From contig OX457024.1 of the NCBI GenBank assembly GCA_949752745.1, positions 105,313,190 to 105,377,189 on the forward strand: 64,000 nucleotides of DNA, read 5' to 3'. The translations under genes and the position numbers were made by a program. The notes under the pieces were generated by a model. The model was given only the letters and a program-made list of their open reading frames with translations. It made no database searches and was not told where the DNA came from. How positions within the stretch are numbered: position 1 is the stretch's first letter; every line of letters begins with the position of its first letter. The DNA is from Protula sp. h YS-2021 (Eukaryota; Annelida; Polychaeta; Sabellida; Serpulidae). Shown piece by piece: positions 33,681 to 41,425 of the stretch.

Positions 33681-34118
33681 ATGGAGAATCTTGTACTATT
33701 CAGCGGTCATAAGGACGTTCTTTCAAACATGTTTCCAACACGACTTGAAAAGTATGGACATGTGTTCAACTCAAGTGAAGCTTTGTATCAATATGAGAAA
33801 GCAGTGTTTCATCACCGTCCAGATATTGCTTCAGCCATTGTGTCATCCAGAAATGGATATGAAGCGAAACGTATTGCTAAAGGGATAAAACCATGTCCTT
33901 TATGGCATACAGTGAAGAGAAGCAAAATGCAAGATGTTTTACAAGTCAAACTGGATCAGTGTGTATTGTTTCGCAATAAGTTGAAAGAATGTAAAGACAA
34001 AACTTTAGTTGAAGCAACGTATGATCATTGGTGGGGAGCTGGTGTGAAACATGTGTCATCTGGATATCCTGGTCAGAATATTATGGGAAAGTTGTTAGAA
34101 ATGTTGTGTGAGGGTTAG
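33681..34118 (+). CDS. NADAR/YbiA-type protein (putative ADP-ribose-related N-glycosidase)
   Basis: 145 residues, the usual length of a stand-alone NADAR domain. The family pattern is clear: a FSGHKDVLSNMFP start (residues 7-19), FNSSEALYQYEKA with the conserved Glu33, an AKRIAKG segment, LWHTVKRSKMQDVLQVK, then LVEATYDHWWGAG (Asp115, Trp118, Gly119) and GQNIMGKLL (Asn133). Known members are YbiA, which acts on riboflavin-pathway intermediates, and NADAR enzymes reported to remove ADP-ribose from modified guanine in DNA. In this accessory block of a virus-like element a role in reversing ADP-ribosylation, or in nucleotide metabolism, is plausible but inferred. It begins 16 bp after the preceding spliced gene and has no visible TATA box of its own. 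NADAR is not part of the Polinton core, so it was probably acquired. Confidence 0.88.
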   Translation: MENLVLFSGHKDVLSNMFPTRLEKYGHVFNSSEALYQYEKAVFHHRPDIASAIVSSRNGYEAKRIAKGIKPCPLWHTVKRSKMQDVLQVKLDQCVLFRNKLKECKDKTLVEATYDHWWGAGVKHVSSGYPGQNIMGKLLEMLCEG

Positions 34119-34228
34119 AGACTTTTTCATTTGCTTGCCAACCGTCATGGTGTGCAGACGTGTGGACATGTAAATTTGAAGTATGTTTAACTTGTGTTGC
34201 ATTGATTCAAGACTCACAAGACTGCACA

Positions 34229-34561
34229 ATGGCGGACATGACACTGAGACAATATATTGTGCAAAAAGCTTATTGTGAAGAAATGTTATCCGCTGTAAAA
34301 AAGTTTGCATATTTAGTCTGTCCTGCTTGTCAACATGAAGAGTGTCAAGAACATACTTGTCATTTTGCATCTGTTTATACATATTGGAATGAAGCTAAAT
34401 ATTACATGCATTTAGATAAAGTGTTAGAGAATGCAAATCAACGTTGTGAGAAATATGGTGTAGATGCTATTACATTGGATGAACTCAGTCATTGGTTAGT
34501 GTTCATTGAAGACCAATGGTCTCCAGTGATTCATACCATTGTATCTATACTTGATTTGTAA
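34229..34561 (+). CDS. Small Cys/His-containing accessory protein, unknown
   Basis: 110 residues from MADMTLRQYI (context CACAATGG). An in-frame ATG at 34160 would add 23 residues. A CPACQHEECQEHTCH segment at about 32-46 could bind zinc. The C-terminal half is helical and acidic, with YGVDAITLDELSHWLVFIED weakly resembling the proteins at 31969 and 33156. No family recognised. It lies between the NADAR gene and the integrase promoter and may belong to the early accessory set. Confidence 0.65.
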   Translation: MADMTLRQYIVQKAYCEEMLSAVKKFAYLVCPACQHEECQEHTCHFASVYTYWNEAKYYMHLDKVLENANQRCEKYGVDAITLDELSHWLVFIEDQWSPVIHTIVSILDL

Positions 34562-34579
34562 AAAACTTGTTAGTTAAGT

Positions 34580-34622
34580 TATAAATGCATGTTAGTTAAG
34601 TGATGTTGGTTGAGTTATAAAA
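34580..34622 (+). promoter_or_regulatory. Candidate promoter of integrase and late genes (two TATA-like boxes)
   Basis: TATAAAT at 34580-34586 and TATAAAA at 34616-34622 follow GTTAGTTAAG words. The second lies 45 bp before the integrase ATG at 34667. The same TTAGTTAAGTTGTTG-type words appear in the repeat behind the protease gene. Confidence 0.5.
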
Positions 34623-34666
34623 TAAAAGCTGTTCTGTTGAGAAGGTGGTTTTCATTCGGTGTGACC

Positions 34667-35773
34667 ATGTCGACGTGGAAAGACTACTTGACTGATATTT
34701 ACTTCAAACCTGGACAGCCTGGAGCATTTGCTGGTCCTTACAAACTGTATCACATCTTACGAAAACATAATCAACCAGTCACACATTCACAAGTGAAGAA
34801 ATGGTTGCAGGATCAAGATGCTTTTAGTTTACTCCAACCTGTCAAATACAGGTTCAAAAGACAACGTGTCATTACACGTGGTATTGATGACATGTGGGAT
34901 ATTGATTTGGCTGATATGGGAAACATAGCTCCCTATAATGATGACATACGCTTTTTACTCATTGTCATTGATGTGTTTTCCAAATATGTCTGGGTACAGC
35001 CAATACCTAATAAATCACATACCAGCGTCATACAAGCTTTCCAAAAGATTTTTCATGACACACGACGAAGACCGCGAACTCTAAGGTCTGATAAAGGAAC
35101 AGAATTTAAAAACAGATGGGTAAAAGCATTTTTGAAGAAAGAAGGCATTCATGCTTATACCACAAAGAATGAAACCAAAGCTAACTTTGCTGAAAGAGTC
35201 ATTCGTACTCTGAAGGGAATGATGTATCGGTATTTTCTACATAATCAAACTTACCGTTACTTAGACATTCTTCCAGACTTGGTGTACAATTACAACCATA
35301 GACCTCATGGTTCTCTTCCTAATAAATATGCTCCAGCCGAGATTCGTAAAGACAACGAATCAAAAGTGTGGAAGTATATGTATGTTGACAAACTGAAATT
35401 GAAACCGAAGAAGAAGAAGAAGTACAAATTTAACATTGGTGATCATGTTCGCATTTCTCACATTAAATATGTGTTTCAACGGGATTATCACATCAAATGG
35501 ACGCAAGAAGTCTTCATTGTCACACATCGTTGTAAGAAGCAAGGAATACATTTATATCGTGTGAAAGACTTTTTAGACGAAGATATTGATGGTCATTTCT
35601 ATGAAGAAGAACTGCAGAAAGTGACCAAAGATATTGAATCTATTTATAGAATTGAAAAAGTCTTGAAAACACGTAAAAGACGAGGAGGAGGTGTGAAAGA
35701 ATTATTTGTCAAGTGGTTAGGTTGGCCAAACAAGTTTAACAGTTGGGTGAAAGAAACAGACATTCAACAATGA
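34667..35773 (+). CDS. INT: Polinton integrase with C-terminal chromodomain
   Basis: 368 residues from MSTWKDYLTD; an in-frame ATG at 34610 overlaps the TATA region and is rejected. It has an N-terminal helical region (1-60), then a retrovirus-type DDE core: WDIDLADM with Asp80, LRSDKGTEF with Asp142, and a KANFAERVIRTLKG segment with Glu176, followed by YNYNHRPHGSL. An SH3-like basic part (about 245-300) follows. The C-terminus (about 324-368: YRIEKVL, FVKWLGWP, WVKE) is a chromodomain, which in other integrases binds histone marks and guides target choice. It catalyses end processing and strand transfer of the element DNA and makes the 6-bp target duplication. Its stop overlaps the ATPase start (ATGA). 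Confidence 0.95.
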   Translation: MSTWKDYLTDIYFKPGQPGAFAGPYKLYHILRKHNQPVTHSQVKKWLQDQDAFSLLQPVKYRFKRQRVITRGIDDMWDIDLADMGNIAPYNDDIRFLLIVIDVFSKYVWVQPIPNKSHTSVIQAFQKIFHDTRRRPRTLRSDKGTEFKNRWVKAFLKKEGIHAYTTKNETKANFAERVIRTLKGMMYRYFLHNQTYRYLDILPDLVYNYNHRPHGSLPNKYAPAEIRKDNESKVWKYMYVDKLKLKPKKKKKYKFNIGDHVRISHIKYVFQRDYHIKWTQEVFIVTHRCKKQGIHLYRVKDFLDEDIDGHFYEEELQKVTKDIESIYRIEKVLKTRKRRGGGVKELFVKWLGWPNKFNSWVKETDIQQ

Positions 35774-36429
35774 AGCATCCATTTACATGTTTAGTCTCTG
35801 GACCTACAGGCAGTGGCAAAACGTCTCTGGTGAAGGAAATTCTAGAACAAAAGTTGATTCAACCCTCTCCAAAAAGCATTTTATGGCTCTATGCAGCAGA
35901 TCAGCCTTTGTACAAGGGAATGAAAGGCGTGGAATTTTACCAAGGCATTCCAGATGACATTGAAGAGCGTTTTAACCCGAAGAAACCAAACTTACTTATC
36001 ATTGATGACTTAATGACGAAATGCCATAGTGATGAGCGTATGACACGTCTCTTTAGTGTTGGCAGCAGTCATCAAAATCTAAGCATTATTTTTATTGTGC
36101 ATAATTTATTCCATCATGGGAAAGAGATGCGAAATATTAGTTTGAATACACATTATATCATTCTGTTTAAAAATCCGAGAGACAGTCAACAAATTAGTAC
36201 ATTGGCGCGGCAAATGTATCCTAGAAGATCTCAATTTCTCATAGAAGCCTATCAAGATGCTACTAGCAAACCTCATGGTTATTTATTCATTGATTTAAAA
36301 CCAAAGACAAATGATCAACTACGTATTCGTACAGGCATTTTACCAAAAGATACGCATTATGTATATATTGATAAAGCAGTGTATGAACAAGAACCAACTC
36401 ATTTGACCATTCGCAGTCAAGATGTCTAA
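35770..36429 (+). CDS. ATP: DNA-packaging ATPase (FtsK/HerA superfamily, A32-like)
   Basis: 219 residues from MKHPFTCLV, the usual size in Polintons. Walker A is GPTGSGKT at residues 11-18 and Walker B LLIIDD at 75-80, followed by a conserved SSHQNLSIIFIVHNLF stretch (about 107-122), which carries the sensor or arginine-finger region of this family. It is the presumed motor that pumps element DNA into capsids. The start codon overlaps the integrase stop by four bases (ATGA), and its own end overlaps the next start by eight bases, so the late genes are packed as in a compact viral genome. Confidence 0.95.
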   Translation: MKHPFTCLVSGPTGSGKTSLVKEILEQKLIQPSPKSILWLYAADQPLYKGMKGVEFYQGIPDDIEERFNPKKPNLLIIDDLMTKCHSDERMTRLFSVGSSHQNLSIIFIVHNLFHHGKEMRNISLNTHYIILFKNPRDSQQISTLARQMYPRRSQFLIEAYQDATSKPHGYLFIDLKPKTNDQLRIRTGILPKDTHYVYIDKAVYEQEPTHLTIRSQDV

Positions 36430-36748
36430 ACGTATTCGAGCGAACCAGCCGTTTCTTCATTTGCTTGCACGCAGTGGACCTAAACGACGTAAATCCTTGC
36501 TACAGCAAGCTACAAAGGAGGAATTAACAAGCTTGTTTGAAATTTGTTTGAATATATTGCAAGGACATTTACCCTTAAGCTCAAAACGGTTTAAGGAATT
36601 TAAACGTGAACGTCATACGCTACGTACTCTAGCAGATAAGAAGATATCCCTTCGACGAAAAAAGAAGTTGATTAATCAGAAAGGAGGATTCATTGGAGTT
36701 ATTGCTAGATTGGCATTGCCCTTGTTAGCCAAACTGCTGCTAAAATGA
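36422..36748 (+). CDS. Small basic virion-type protein with GG motif
   Basis: 108 residues, very basic. The middle part (LARSGPKRRKSLLQQATKEE, CLNILQGHLPLSSKRFKEF, LADKKISLRRKKKLI) has the layout of a small protein often found next to Polinton and adintovirus capsid genes. It ends in NQKGGFIG and a hydrophobic tail. The GG resembles an adenain cleavage motif, so the protease at 40003 may cut off the tail. It is probably a core or membrane-active virion component comparable to adenovirus pX/pVI; that is inferred. It overlaps the ATPase by eight bases and the next gene by four (ATGA). Confidence 0.8.
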   Translation: MSKRIRANQPFLHLLARSGPKRRKSLLQQATKEELTSLFEICLNILQGHLPLSSKRFKEFKRERHTLRTLADKKISLRRKKKLINQKGGFIGVIARLALPLLAKLLLK

Positions 36749-37326
36749 AACATACGATGAAAATGGTCCTCATTCCTGAATATGAATACAAACTGTTATT
36801 AGAAAAGAAGGGTAAAGATGGTGAAATCAAAACGAAAGTGAATAAACTTTTACGTGGGAAGCGAACGCGTGAAAAGGCTATTGAAATGTCTCAACTTCTT
36901 GGTCGTCATTTACGAACAAGTCAGTCTAGACAGCAAAAGCCCTCATCATCATCATCACCACCTGAAAAGCCAGAAAAGCTAGTGTTAAGTCATTTTCAAC
37001 CTATCTATCATGGAAAAATAACACAACTTTTAGCCGAACTGAAGAAATATGGTACAACATGGTCAGAGAAGAATGAACTTGTGTTGAAAACGGGCGATAT
37101 TATAGCAAATTCCAACATGGTTGATTTGATGAAAGAAGCATTGGTGGCGACAAGAAGAAAAGAACGAGCCATACCACCACATGGTTGGCATCCGTTTATC
37201 CAGGAAATTGTTGATGCGAATATTCCAAAAACAATGTTTAGTAAAAAGACCACTCGTGACGACATTACAAAAGAAATGAAACAACGTCAACAAAGACAGT
37301 TTCCTGAAGGATGGGAAAATTTTTAA
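36745..37326 (+). CDS. Conserved Polinton late protein, function unknown
   Basis: 193 residues. It begins MKHTMKMVLIPEYEYKLLLE, has a variable Ser/Pro-rich linker (about 60-76) and a C-terminal globular part (about 95-165) with TWSEKNELVLKTGDIIANSN, MVDLMKEALVA, and HPFIQEIVDANIPKTMFS. This architecture, in particular the W-x-x-x-x-E-L-V segment followed by an I-x-x-S-N helix, is typical of a widespread uncharacterised Polinton ORF next to the capsid genes. A structural or assembly role is likely from position only. It starts within the preceding stop (ATGA). Confidence 0.75.
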   Translation: MKHTMKMVLIPEYEYKLLLEKKGKDGEIKTKVNKLLRGKRTREKAIEMSQLLGRHLRTSQSRQQKPSSSSSPPEKPEKLVLSHFQPIYHGKITQLLAELKKYGTTWSEKNELVLKTGDIIANSNMVDLMKEALVATRRKERAIPPHGWHPFIQEIVDANIPKTMFSKKTTRDDITKEMKQRQQRQFPEGWENF

Positions 37327-37529
37327 CATGGCTGAAAGAGCTATGTTGTTGTTGTGGTCAAGACACAACTATTCCTGTGAAAATAAGATGTGTGATTGCT
37401 TGTTGTGAAGGAGAAGTCATAGATCATCTAGATCATCATCATGATGTAAAAGATCATTTACATACTTGGTCGAATGGCGCGCGCTGTCCTGAGGTATATA
37501 GACAACGTCAACGCAGCTATACCATTTAG
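37311..37529 (+). CDS. Cys-rich small protein, probably acylated at the N-terminus
   Basis: 72 residues, starting MGKFLTWLKELCCCCG. Gly2 after Met could be myristoylated and the run of four Cys palmitoylated, with an amphipathic helix between, so the protein is likely a peripheral membrane protein. A His/Asp stretch (HLDHHHDVKDHLH) and more Cys could bind metal. It overlaps the previous gene by 16 bases in another frame and ends 8 bases before the penton ATG, which fits a real compact gene. No homolog recognised. Confidence 0.5.
   Translation: MGKFLTWLKELCCCCGQDTTIPVKIRCVIACCEGEVIDHLDHHHDVKDHLHTWSNGARCPEVYRQRQRSYTI
37495..37501 (+). promoter_or_regulatory. Possible TATA box before the penton gene
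   Basis: A TATATAG-type word 43 bp before the ATG at 37538, a spacing similar to the integrase promoter. Weak, because it lies within the end of the preceding small ORF. Confidence 0.25.
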
Positions 37530-37537
37530 TTAGCATC

Positions 37538-38290
37538 ATGGAGTCGACAAGCTTTTACATCACTTTGCCTAGCAATGCGAGTATGACCTATTATCCCAAC
37601 AACAAGGCTTCGAATTATCAAATTCGTATGCCTCGAACCATCTATCTGAATGGAAAATATGAAGTGGCTTTAGCTGAAATTCAATATCCACATACATGGA
37701 CAACGATGAGACAGGGCATGAACTATTCTATTGGGTATCGACAAATAGATACATTTGGCATTTGGCATGTTAATATTCCTTATGGGTACTATAGAACCAT
37801 ACAAGAACTATGTGAGGCAGTCAATGAAGAAGCGGCTAACCCCGATGACCCGAAACAACCTATTCGGCTAAAGTATGATAAGATTAGACGACGTGTGTTT
37901 CTATTTCTCGATGATGGTCTTGAAGTGTCCTTTTCCACTGGATTAGCTGAGATTTTAGGATTTATCCCAGAGCAATGGTATACTGAAGCGTGTGCAGCTG
38001 AACATAAAGCGGATGTGAAACAGGGATTTTATACACTGTATTTGTATTGTAGCATTTGTGAACCACAAGTTGTTGGGGATTATTATGTGCCGTTACTACG
38101 TTCTGTTGGGATACAAGGCCATGATGGTGACATTATCATGAAAACGTACGGCGAACCGCATTATGTTCCTGTAAACACGTCCAAATTTGACGTGATAGAA
38201 ATGAATATTAAGGACGACACAGGCCATACTGTTCCATTTCAAACTGGAAAGGTGATCTGTAAACTTCATTTTCGACCAAAAGCATTATGA
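37538..38290 (+). CDS. Minor capsid (penton) protein, single jelly roll
   Basis: 250 residues. The N-terminus has the family pattern of Polinton minor capsid proteins: FYITLPSNASMTYYPNNKAS, YQIRMPRTIYLNGKYEVALA and EIQYPHTW. The rest is strand-rich and ends FQTGKVICKLHFRP. By relation to other Polintons and adintoviruses it forms the pentamers at the capsid vertices. It is followed directly, with an ATGA overlap, by the pVI-like gene and then the major capsid gene. Confidence 0.9.
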   Translation: MESTSFYITLPSNASMTYYPNNKASNYQIRMPRTIYLNGKYEVALAEIQYPHTWTTMRQGMNYSIGYRQIDTFGIWHVNIPYGYYRTIQELCEAVNEEAANPDDPKQPIRLKYDKIRRRVFLFLDDGLEVSFSTGLAEILGFIPEQWYTEACAAEHKADVKQGFYTLYLYCSICEPQVVGDYYVPLLRSVGIQGHDGDIIMKTYGEPHYVPVNTSKFDVIEMNIKDDTGHTVPFQTGKVICKLHFRPKAL

Positions 38291-38628
38291 AAGCCTACAC
38301 ACACGATCCGTCTGCATATCGCAACCATTTTCTTCGTCAAGTGGGCGGGGAATTACCAGGATTCAAAGGAGCGCGAATCCAGTATGGTGATGGTATTGGT
38401 TCCATACTGGGATCATTGGCTCGCAAAGCTATTCCACTACTTAAGGCTGGGGCTAAGATCGTTGCGCCACATCTTAAGAAGGCTGCAAAGAATGTCGCGA
38501 AAGATGTGACGGGCCGAGTAGCAGAACGTGTGTTTGGTGAACAAAAGCGTATGCAACCAACGAAACGTGCCAGAAGACGAAAAACAGCCAGACGGATAAC
38601 ATCAAAATATCGCAAAGATATCTTTTGA
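38287..38628 (+). CDS. Adenovirus pVI/pX-like minor virion protein
   Basis: 113 residues. After a short N-terminus, RQVGGELPGF offers an adenain-type GG cleavage site at about residues 20-21. The middle is an amphipathic helix (SILGSLARKAIPLLKAGAKI), and the C-terminus is strongly basic (KRARRRKTARR). A cleavable leader, amphipathic helix and basic tail match adenovirus pVI/pX, which act in capsid assembly, DNA condensation and membrane disruption; the assignment rests on this layout and on the position between the two capsid genes. Confidence 0.75.
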   Translation: MKAYTHDPSAYRNHFLRQVGGELPGFKGARIQYGDGIGSILGSLARKAIPLLKAGAKIVAPHLKKAAKNVAKDVTGRVAERVFGEQKRMQPTKRARRRKTARRITSKYRKDIF

Positions 38629-38632
38629 AATC

Positions 38633-40006
38633 ATGTCTCTCATTCATAATCATTCGTGTGAATGTAGTCTTTCTCCATTGGAATGGTTTCACGTACCACC
38701 GACGCAAACTGCTGTAGAGAAAAGTTATAATGTTGACTATCAACCACTTACAAGCATTAGAGAAGGCGCTCCAATAGAATTCTACATTCCTGCGAGTACA
38801 GAAGAATATCTGGATTTAAAGAACAGCAAACTTCATATTGTATGTCGCATTCTAAAGGCTGATGGAACAGCGTGTGGCGCAGATGATAATGTCTCTTGCA
38901 TCAATGATGTGTTTAATGGGTTATGGTCTAATATTGAATTGTTTCTGAATGATCGTTTGGTTTCGCATAGCAACAATACTCATGGTTATACCAGCATTAT
39001 CTCTCATCTCATCCATGATTCGGAAGAAAGTCTGCATTCTGAGCGCTCTATGCGTCTCATGTACAAGGATACTGCTGGGTCAATGAATAGTCATGAGGTG
39101 AAAAGACCTAATCATGAACAATATGTATCCGGGTTTCATGTCAATGCCGACGGTGGTGACTTGGCTGAGCAAGGCAATAATGGCTTACATCATCGTTATT
39201 TGCATACTCGTCTTAGCCGTGATGTTATGCTCACAGGTGGTTTAAGGATAGATTTGTTTGAGCAGGATCGTTATCTTCCGAATGGCATCAGTTTGAAATT
39301 GCGTTTCCATAGACAAAAAGATGACTATGTATTGATGGCTGTAAATAATACCTATAAGGTAGAAGTGAAAGAGGCATTTTTAACCATTCGCAAAGTGAGG
39401 GTGAGTCCAGGTATTCAGTTAGGACATGCAGATGCATTGATGAAAAGTCCTGCCAAGATCATCATCACTAGAAAAGAATGTAAAGTCTTGGCCATTCCAG
39501 CAGGATTTCAGTCTTTTGTGAAAGATAACATCTTTTTGGGTCAATTACCAAATCGTATTGTCATTGGTCTGGTTCATAATGAAGCTTTTGGTGGATCAGT
39601 ATTGAGGAATCCATACAATTTTGATCATTTTAATCTGGACTATATGCAACTGTACACGGATGGTGAACCAGTTCTATCCAAACCTCTCAAGCTTGACATT
39701 ACACAGAACAAATACCTGAACGCTTTTGAAACGCTTTACAAATCGTTTGATCGGTTGAATGGTGAGAAAAGTTCCATTATAAAACGGGAAGATTGGCCTA
39801 GAGGTTATGCTTTATTTTCGTTTGACTTAACACCGGATTATGATGGTGATGATCATTTCCCCCTGATCAAGCATGGGAATTTGCGGCTAGAAATGAACTT
39901 TGCTAGGGCTTTGCAACCTACAATCAATGTCATTGTCTATGCTGAATTTGACAACATTATTGAGATCAGTGCCAATCGCAGCATCCAATTCGACTACCAG
40001 TCATGA
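38633..40006 (+). CDS. MCP: Major capsid protein, double jelly roll
   Basis: 457 residues, a normal size for Polinton hexon-like proteins. Family marks include APIEFYIPASTEEYLDLKNS at about 45-64, LWSNIELFLNDRLVS at about 101-115, and a second domain with conserved YLPNGISLKLRF and FGGSVLRNPYNFDHFNL segments. The strand pattern is that of two successive jelly rolls. Trimers would build the icosahedral shell. The gene starts 4 bases after the pVI-like gene and its stop overlaps the protease start (ATGA). Confidence 0.93.
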   Translation: MSLIHNHSCECSLSPLEWFHVPPTQTAVEKSYNVDYQPLTSIREGAPIEFYIPASTEEYLDLKNSKLHIVCRILKADGTACGADDNVSCINDVFNGLWSNIELFLNDRLVSHSNNTHGYTSIISHLIHDSEESLHSERSMRLMYKDTAGSMNSHEVKRPNHEQYVSGFHVNADGGDLAEQGNNGLHHRYLHTRLSRDVMLTGGLRIDLFEQDRYLPNGISLKLRFHRQKDDYVLMAVNNTYKVEVKEAFLTIRKVRVSPGIQLGHADALMKSPAKIIITRKECKVLAIPAGFQSFVKDNIFLGQLPNRIVIGLVHNEAFGGSVLRNPYNFDHFNLDYMQLYTDGEPVLSKPLKLDITQNKYLNAFETLYKSFDRLNGEKSSIIKREDWPRGYALFSFDLTPDYDGDDHFPLIKHGNLRLEMNFARALQPTINVIVYAEFDNIIEISANRSIQFDYQS

Positions 40007-40440
40007 ACACGAAGCAGATTGATGCCATATTGAGTCATGATGTCATGACCAAAGACTTGTTTCAAGGCGTGTTTGCCATGGACCAGTTACCGTCTTTACA
40101 ACGCGGCGCCTATGTGATCAACACAGACGATCAAGATGAACCAGGAGAACATTGGGTGGCAGTGTATTATGATAAAGACCCTGTGGAATATTTTGACTCT
40201 TATGGACTGTTCCCTCTCGATGATCGTTTAGACATGTTTTTAAGAAATGACTATATGTATAATTCTATCTCATTACAAACGCCAATATCATCGTCATGTG
40301 GTTTTTATTGTGTATATTATATATTGCATAGAGCTCGAGGTCAGAGTATGTTTGATATTGTGAATATATTAAAAAGAAAGGATGGTGATTTTATTGTAAA
40401 GGATTTTGTATATAGACATTATAAACCATTGTTTTATTAA
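40003..40440 (+). CDS. PRO: Adenain-type cysteine protease (C5 family)
   Basis: 145 residues. The catalytic residues are in place: GEHWVA with His50, EYFDSYG with Asp65, Gln92 in SLQTPISSS, and Cys99 in SSCGFYCVYY. The Gln-to-Cys spacing of 7 equals that of adenovirus protease. It should mature the capsid and core proteins; GG motifs in the products at 36422 and 38287 are candidate substrates. It is the last gene of the rightward unit, with AATAAA at 40553. Confidence 0.93.
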   Translation: MNTKQIDAILSHDVMTKDLFQGVFAMDQLPSLQRGAYVINTDDQDEPGEHWVAVYYDKDPVEYFDSYGLFPLDDRLDMFLRNDYMYNSISLQTPISSSCGFYCVYYILHRARGQSMFDIVNILKRKDGDFIVKDFVYRHYKPLFY

Positions 40441-40550
40441 TGTTGTTGTTGTTGTTATATTAGTTAAGTTGTTGTTGTTATATTAGTTAAGTTGTTGTTG
40501 TTATATTAGTTAAGTTGTTGTTGTTGTTATATTAGTTAAGTTGTTGTTGT
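40441..40550. repeat. Short minisatellite TGTTGTTGTTATATTAGTTAAG, 5 units
   Basis: Units of about 19-25 bp between the protease stop and the poly(A) signal. TTAGTTAAG words also occur before the integrase gene. Confidence 0.85.
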
Positions 40551-40552
40551 TA

Positions 40553-40592
40553 AATAAAACAAATCAAGTTTCAAACAACTGTCTTGTTTATT
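40553..40592. terminator. Convergent poly(A) signals
   Basis: AATAAA on the plus strand at 40553-40558 and on the minus strand at 40587-40592 (TTTATT in the plus sequence), between the converging gene sets. Confidence 0.6.
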
Positions 40593-40611
40593 GTGTTGTA
40601 CATACGTTTAT

Positions 40612-40800
40612 TTACAAATTCTTAACTACAAACACTATTTACAAAGTTTACAAACACTATTTACAAAGTTTACAAACACTATTTACAAACTCTTAACTAC
40701 AAACTCTTAACTACAAAGTCTATTTACACTATTTACAAAATTCTTAACTACAAACTCTTAACTACAAAGTCTGTTTACAAAGTTTACAAAGTCTATTTAC
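40612..40800. repeat. TTTACAAA-rich minisatellite in the Polinton 3' region
   Basis: CAAAGTTTACAAACACTATT and CTCTTAACTACAAA words alternate with no strict period, in the 3' untranslated part of the leftward genes. TTTACAAAGTTT is shared with the array at 46430-46700. Confidence 0.8.
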
Positions 40801-41191
40801 AATCACATTCATTTTTCAATACATTCATCAATGTATGCCATTCATTAGAATCTAAATTGATATAGGTATCATAGACATTACATCCGTGTTTGTAAATGCT
40901 ATGAAAGCTCACATAACGCACATCACCAAACTTTATCACTTTCACAGTTACATGTTCAGACAGTTTCAGTTCATATCCTTCTTCTTCTTCTAAGTCAATG
41001 TCTATCACGCGCATAGGTTGTGGCAGCTCAATGGATTTGGTGCCCCGTGTAAGCCATATTTCTGTTTCTTTGAATTCAAGCGTCAGGTTCTTTCCAATCC
41101 AATGCTTGCAACAGCGCGTTCCATTCCACGGTGCTGAGGGTGATGATGTCGCAGTCTTCTGTAAGCTCGTCATATTGGCGAAATTGTACAA
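40793..41191 (-). CDS. PC4-like paralog 4 (start uncertain)
   Basis: The open frame is 132 residues, but its first ~38 codons overlap the end of the previous gene in another frame and look like out-of-frame translation of it. From about residue 32 (IGKNLTLEFKETEIWLTRGT) the sequence looks genuine. The C-terminal module VKVIKFGDVRYVSFHSIY, then LDSNEWHTLMNVLK, matches the second module of the protein at 32484 (MRYVSFVRTS, DGEWETLLQEM). The next in-frame ATG (residue 61) would drop the first half. A frameshift from the previous gene, splicing, or a true overlap are possible. Presumed ssDNA-binding, by relation. Confidence 0.6.
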   Translation of the reverse strand: MYNFANMTSLQKTATSSPSAPWNGTRCCKHWIGKNLTLEFKETEIWLTRGTKSIELPQPMRVIDIDLEEEEGYELKLSEHVTVKVIKFGDVRYVSFHSIYKHGCNVYDTYINLDSNEWHTLMNVLKNECDCK

Positions 41192-41420
41192 ACACGTCTA
41201 GACCGTTCTCAGTCACACGCACTTCTAATTCATTTGAGACTGCTAGGAGAAAGCCGGGTATTCTCAACTTGTCTAGATGATCCTTCAACACGGATTGGTC
41301 ATCAAGTGATAGGACGAGATACTGTCCAAAATGTCGTAGCACAATATCATCACATAAGTTTCTCATGTATGAGAATCCATATGTTATGGGTTCATAATCC
41401 AACACATAGTCGTCTTCCAT
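41076..41420 (-). CDS. PC4-like paralog 3
   Basis: 114 residues from MEDDYVLDYEPITYGF. The first module (about 28-57) has FGQYLVLSLDDQSVLKDHLD, where the usual Trp is Val. The second (about 65-108) has ELEVRVTENGLDVFVQFRQY, then ITLSTVEWNALLQALD, matching the strand-strand-Trp-helix pattern of the other family members. It lies 5 bases after the paralog at 41426, in the same orientation. Single-stranded DNA binding is inferred from the family pattern only. Confidence 0.7.
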   Translation of the reverse strand: MEDDYVLDYEPITYGFSYMRNLCDDIVLRHFGQYLVLSLDDQSVLKDHLDKLRIPGFLLAVSNELEVRVTENGLDVFVQFRQYDELTEDCDIITLSTVEWNALLQALDWKEPDA

Positions 41421-41425
41421 CTTTC

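Noticed and set aside
34667..35773. Integrase as evidence of an endogenous retrovirus or LTR element
   Set aside because: There is no reverse transcriptase, gag or LTR; neighbours and 346-bp inverted ends are those of a Polinton.
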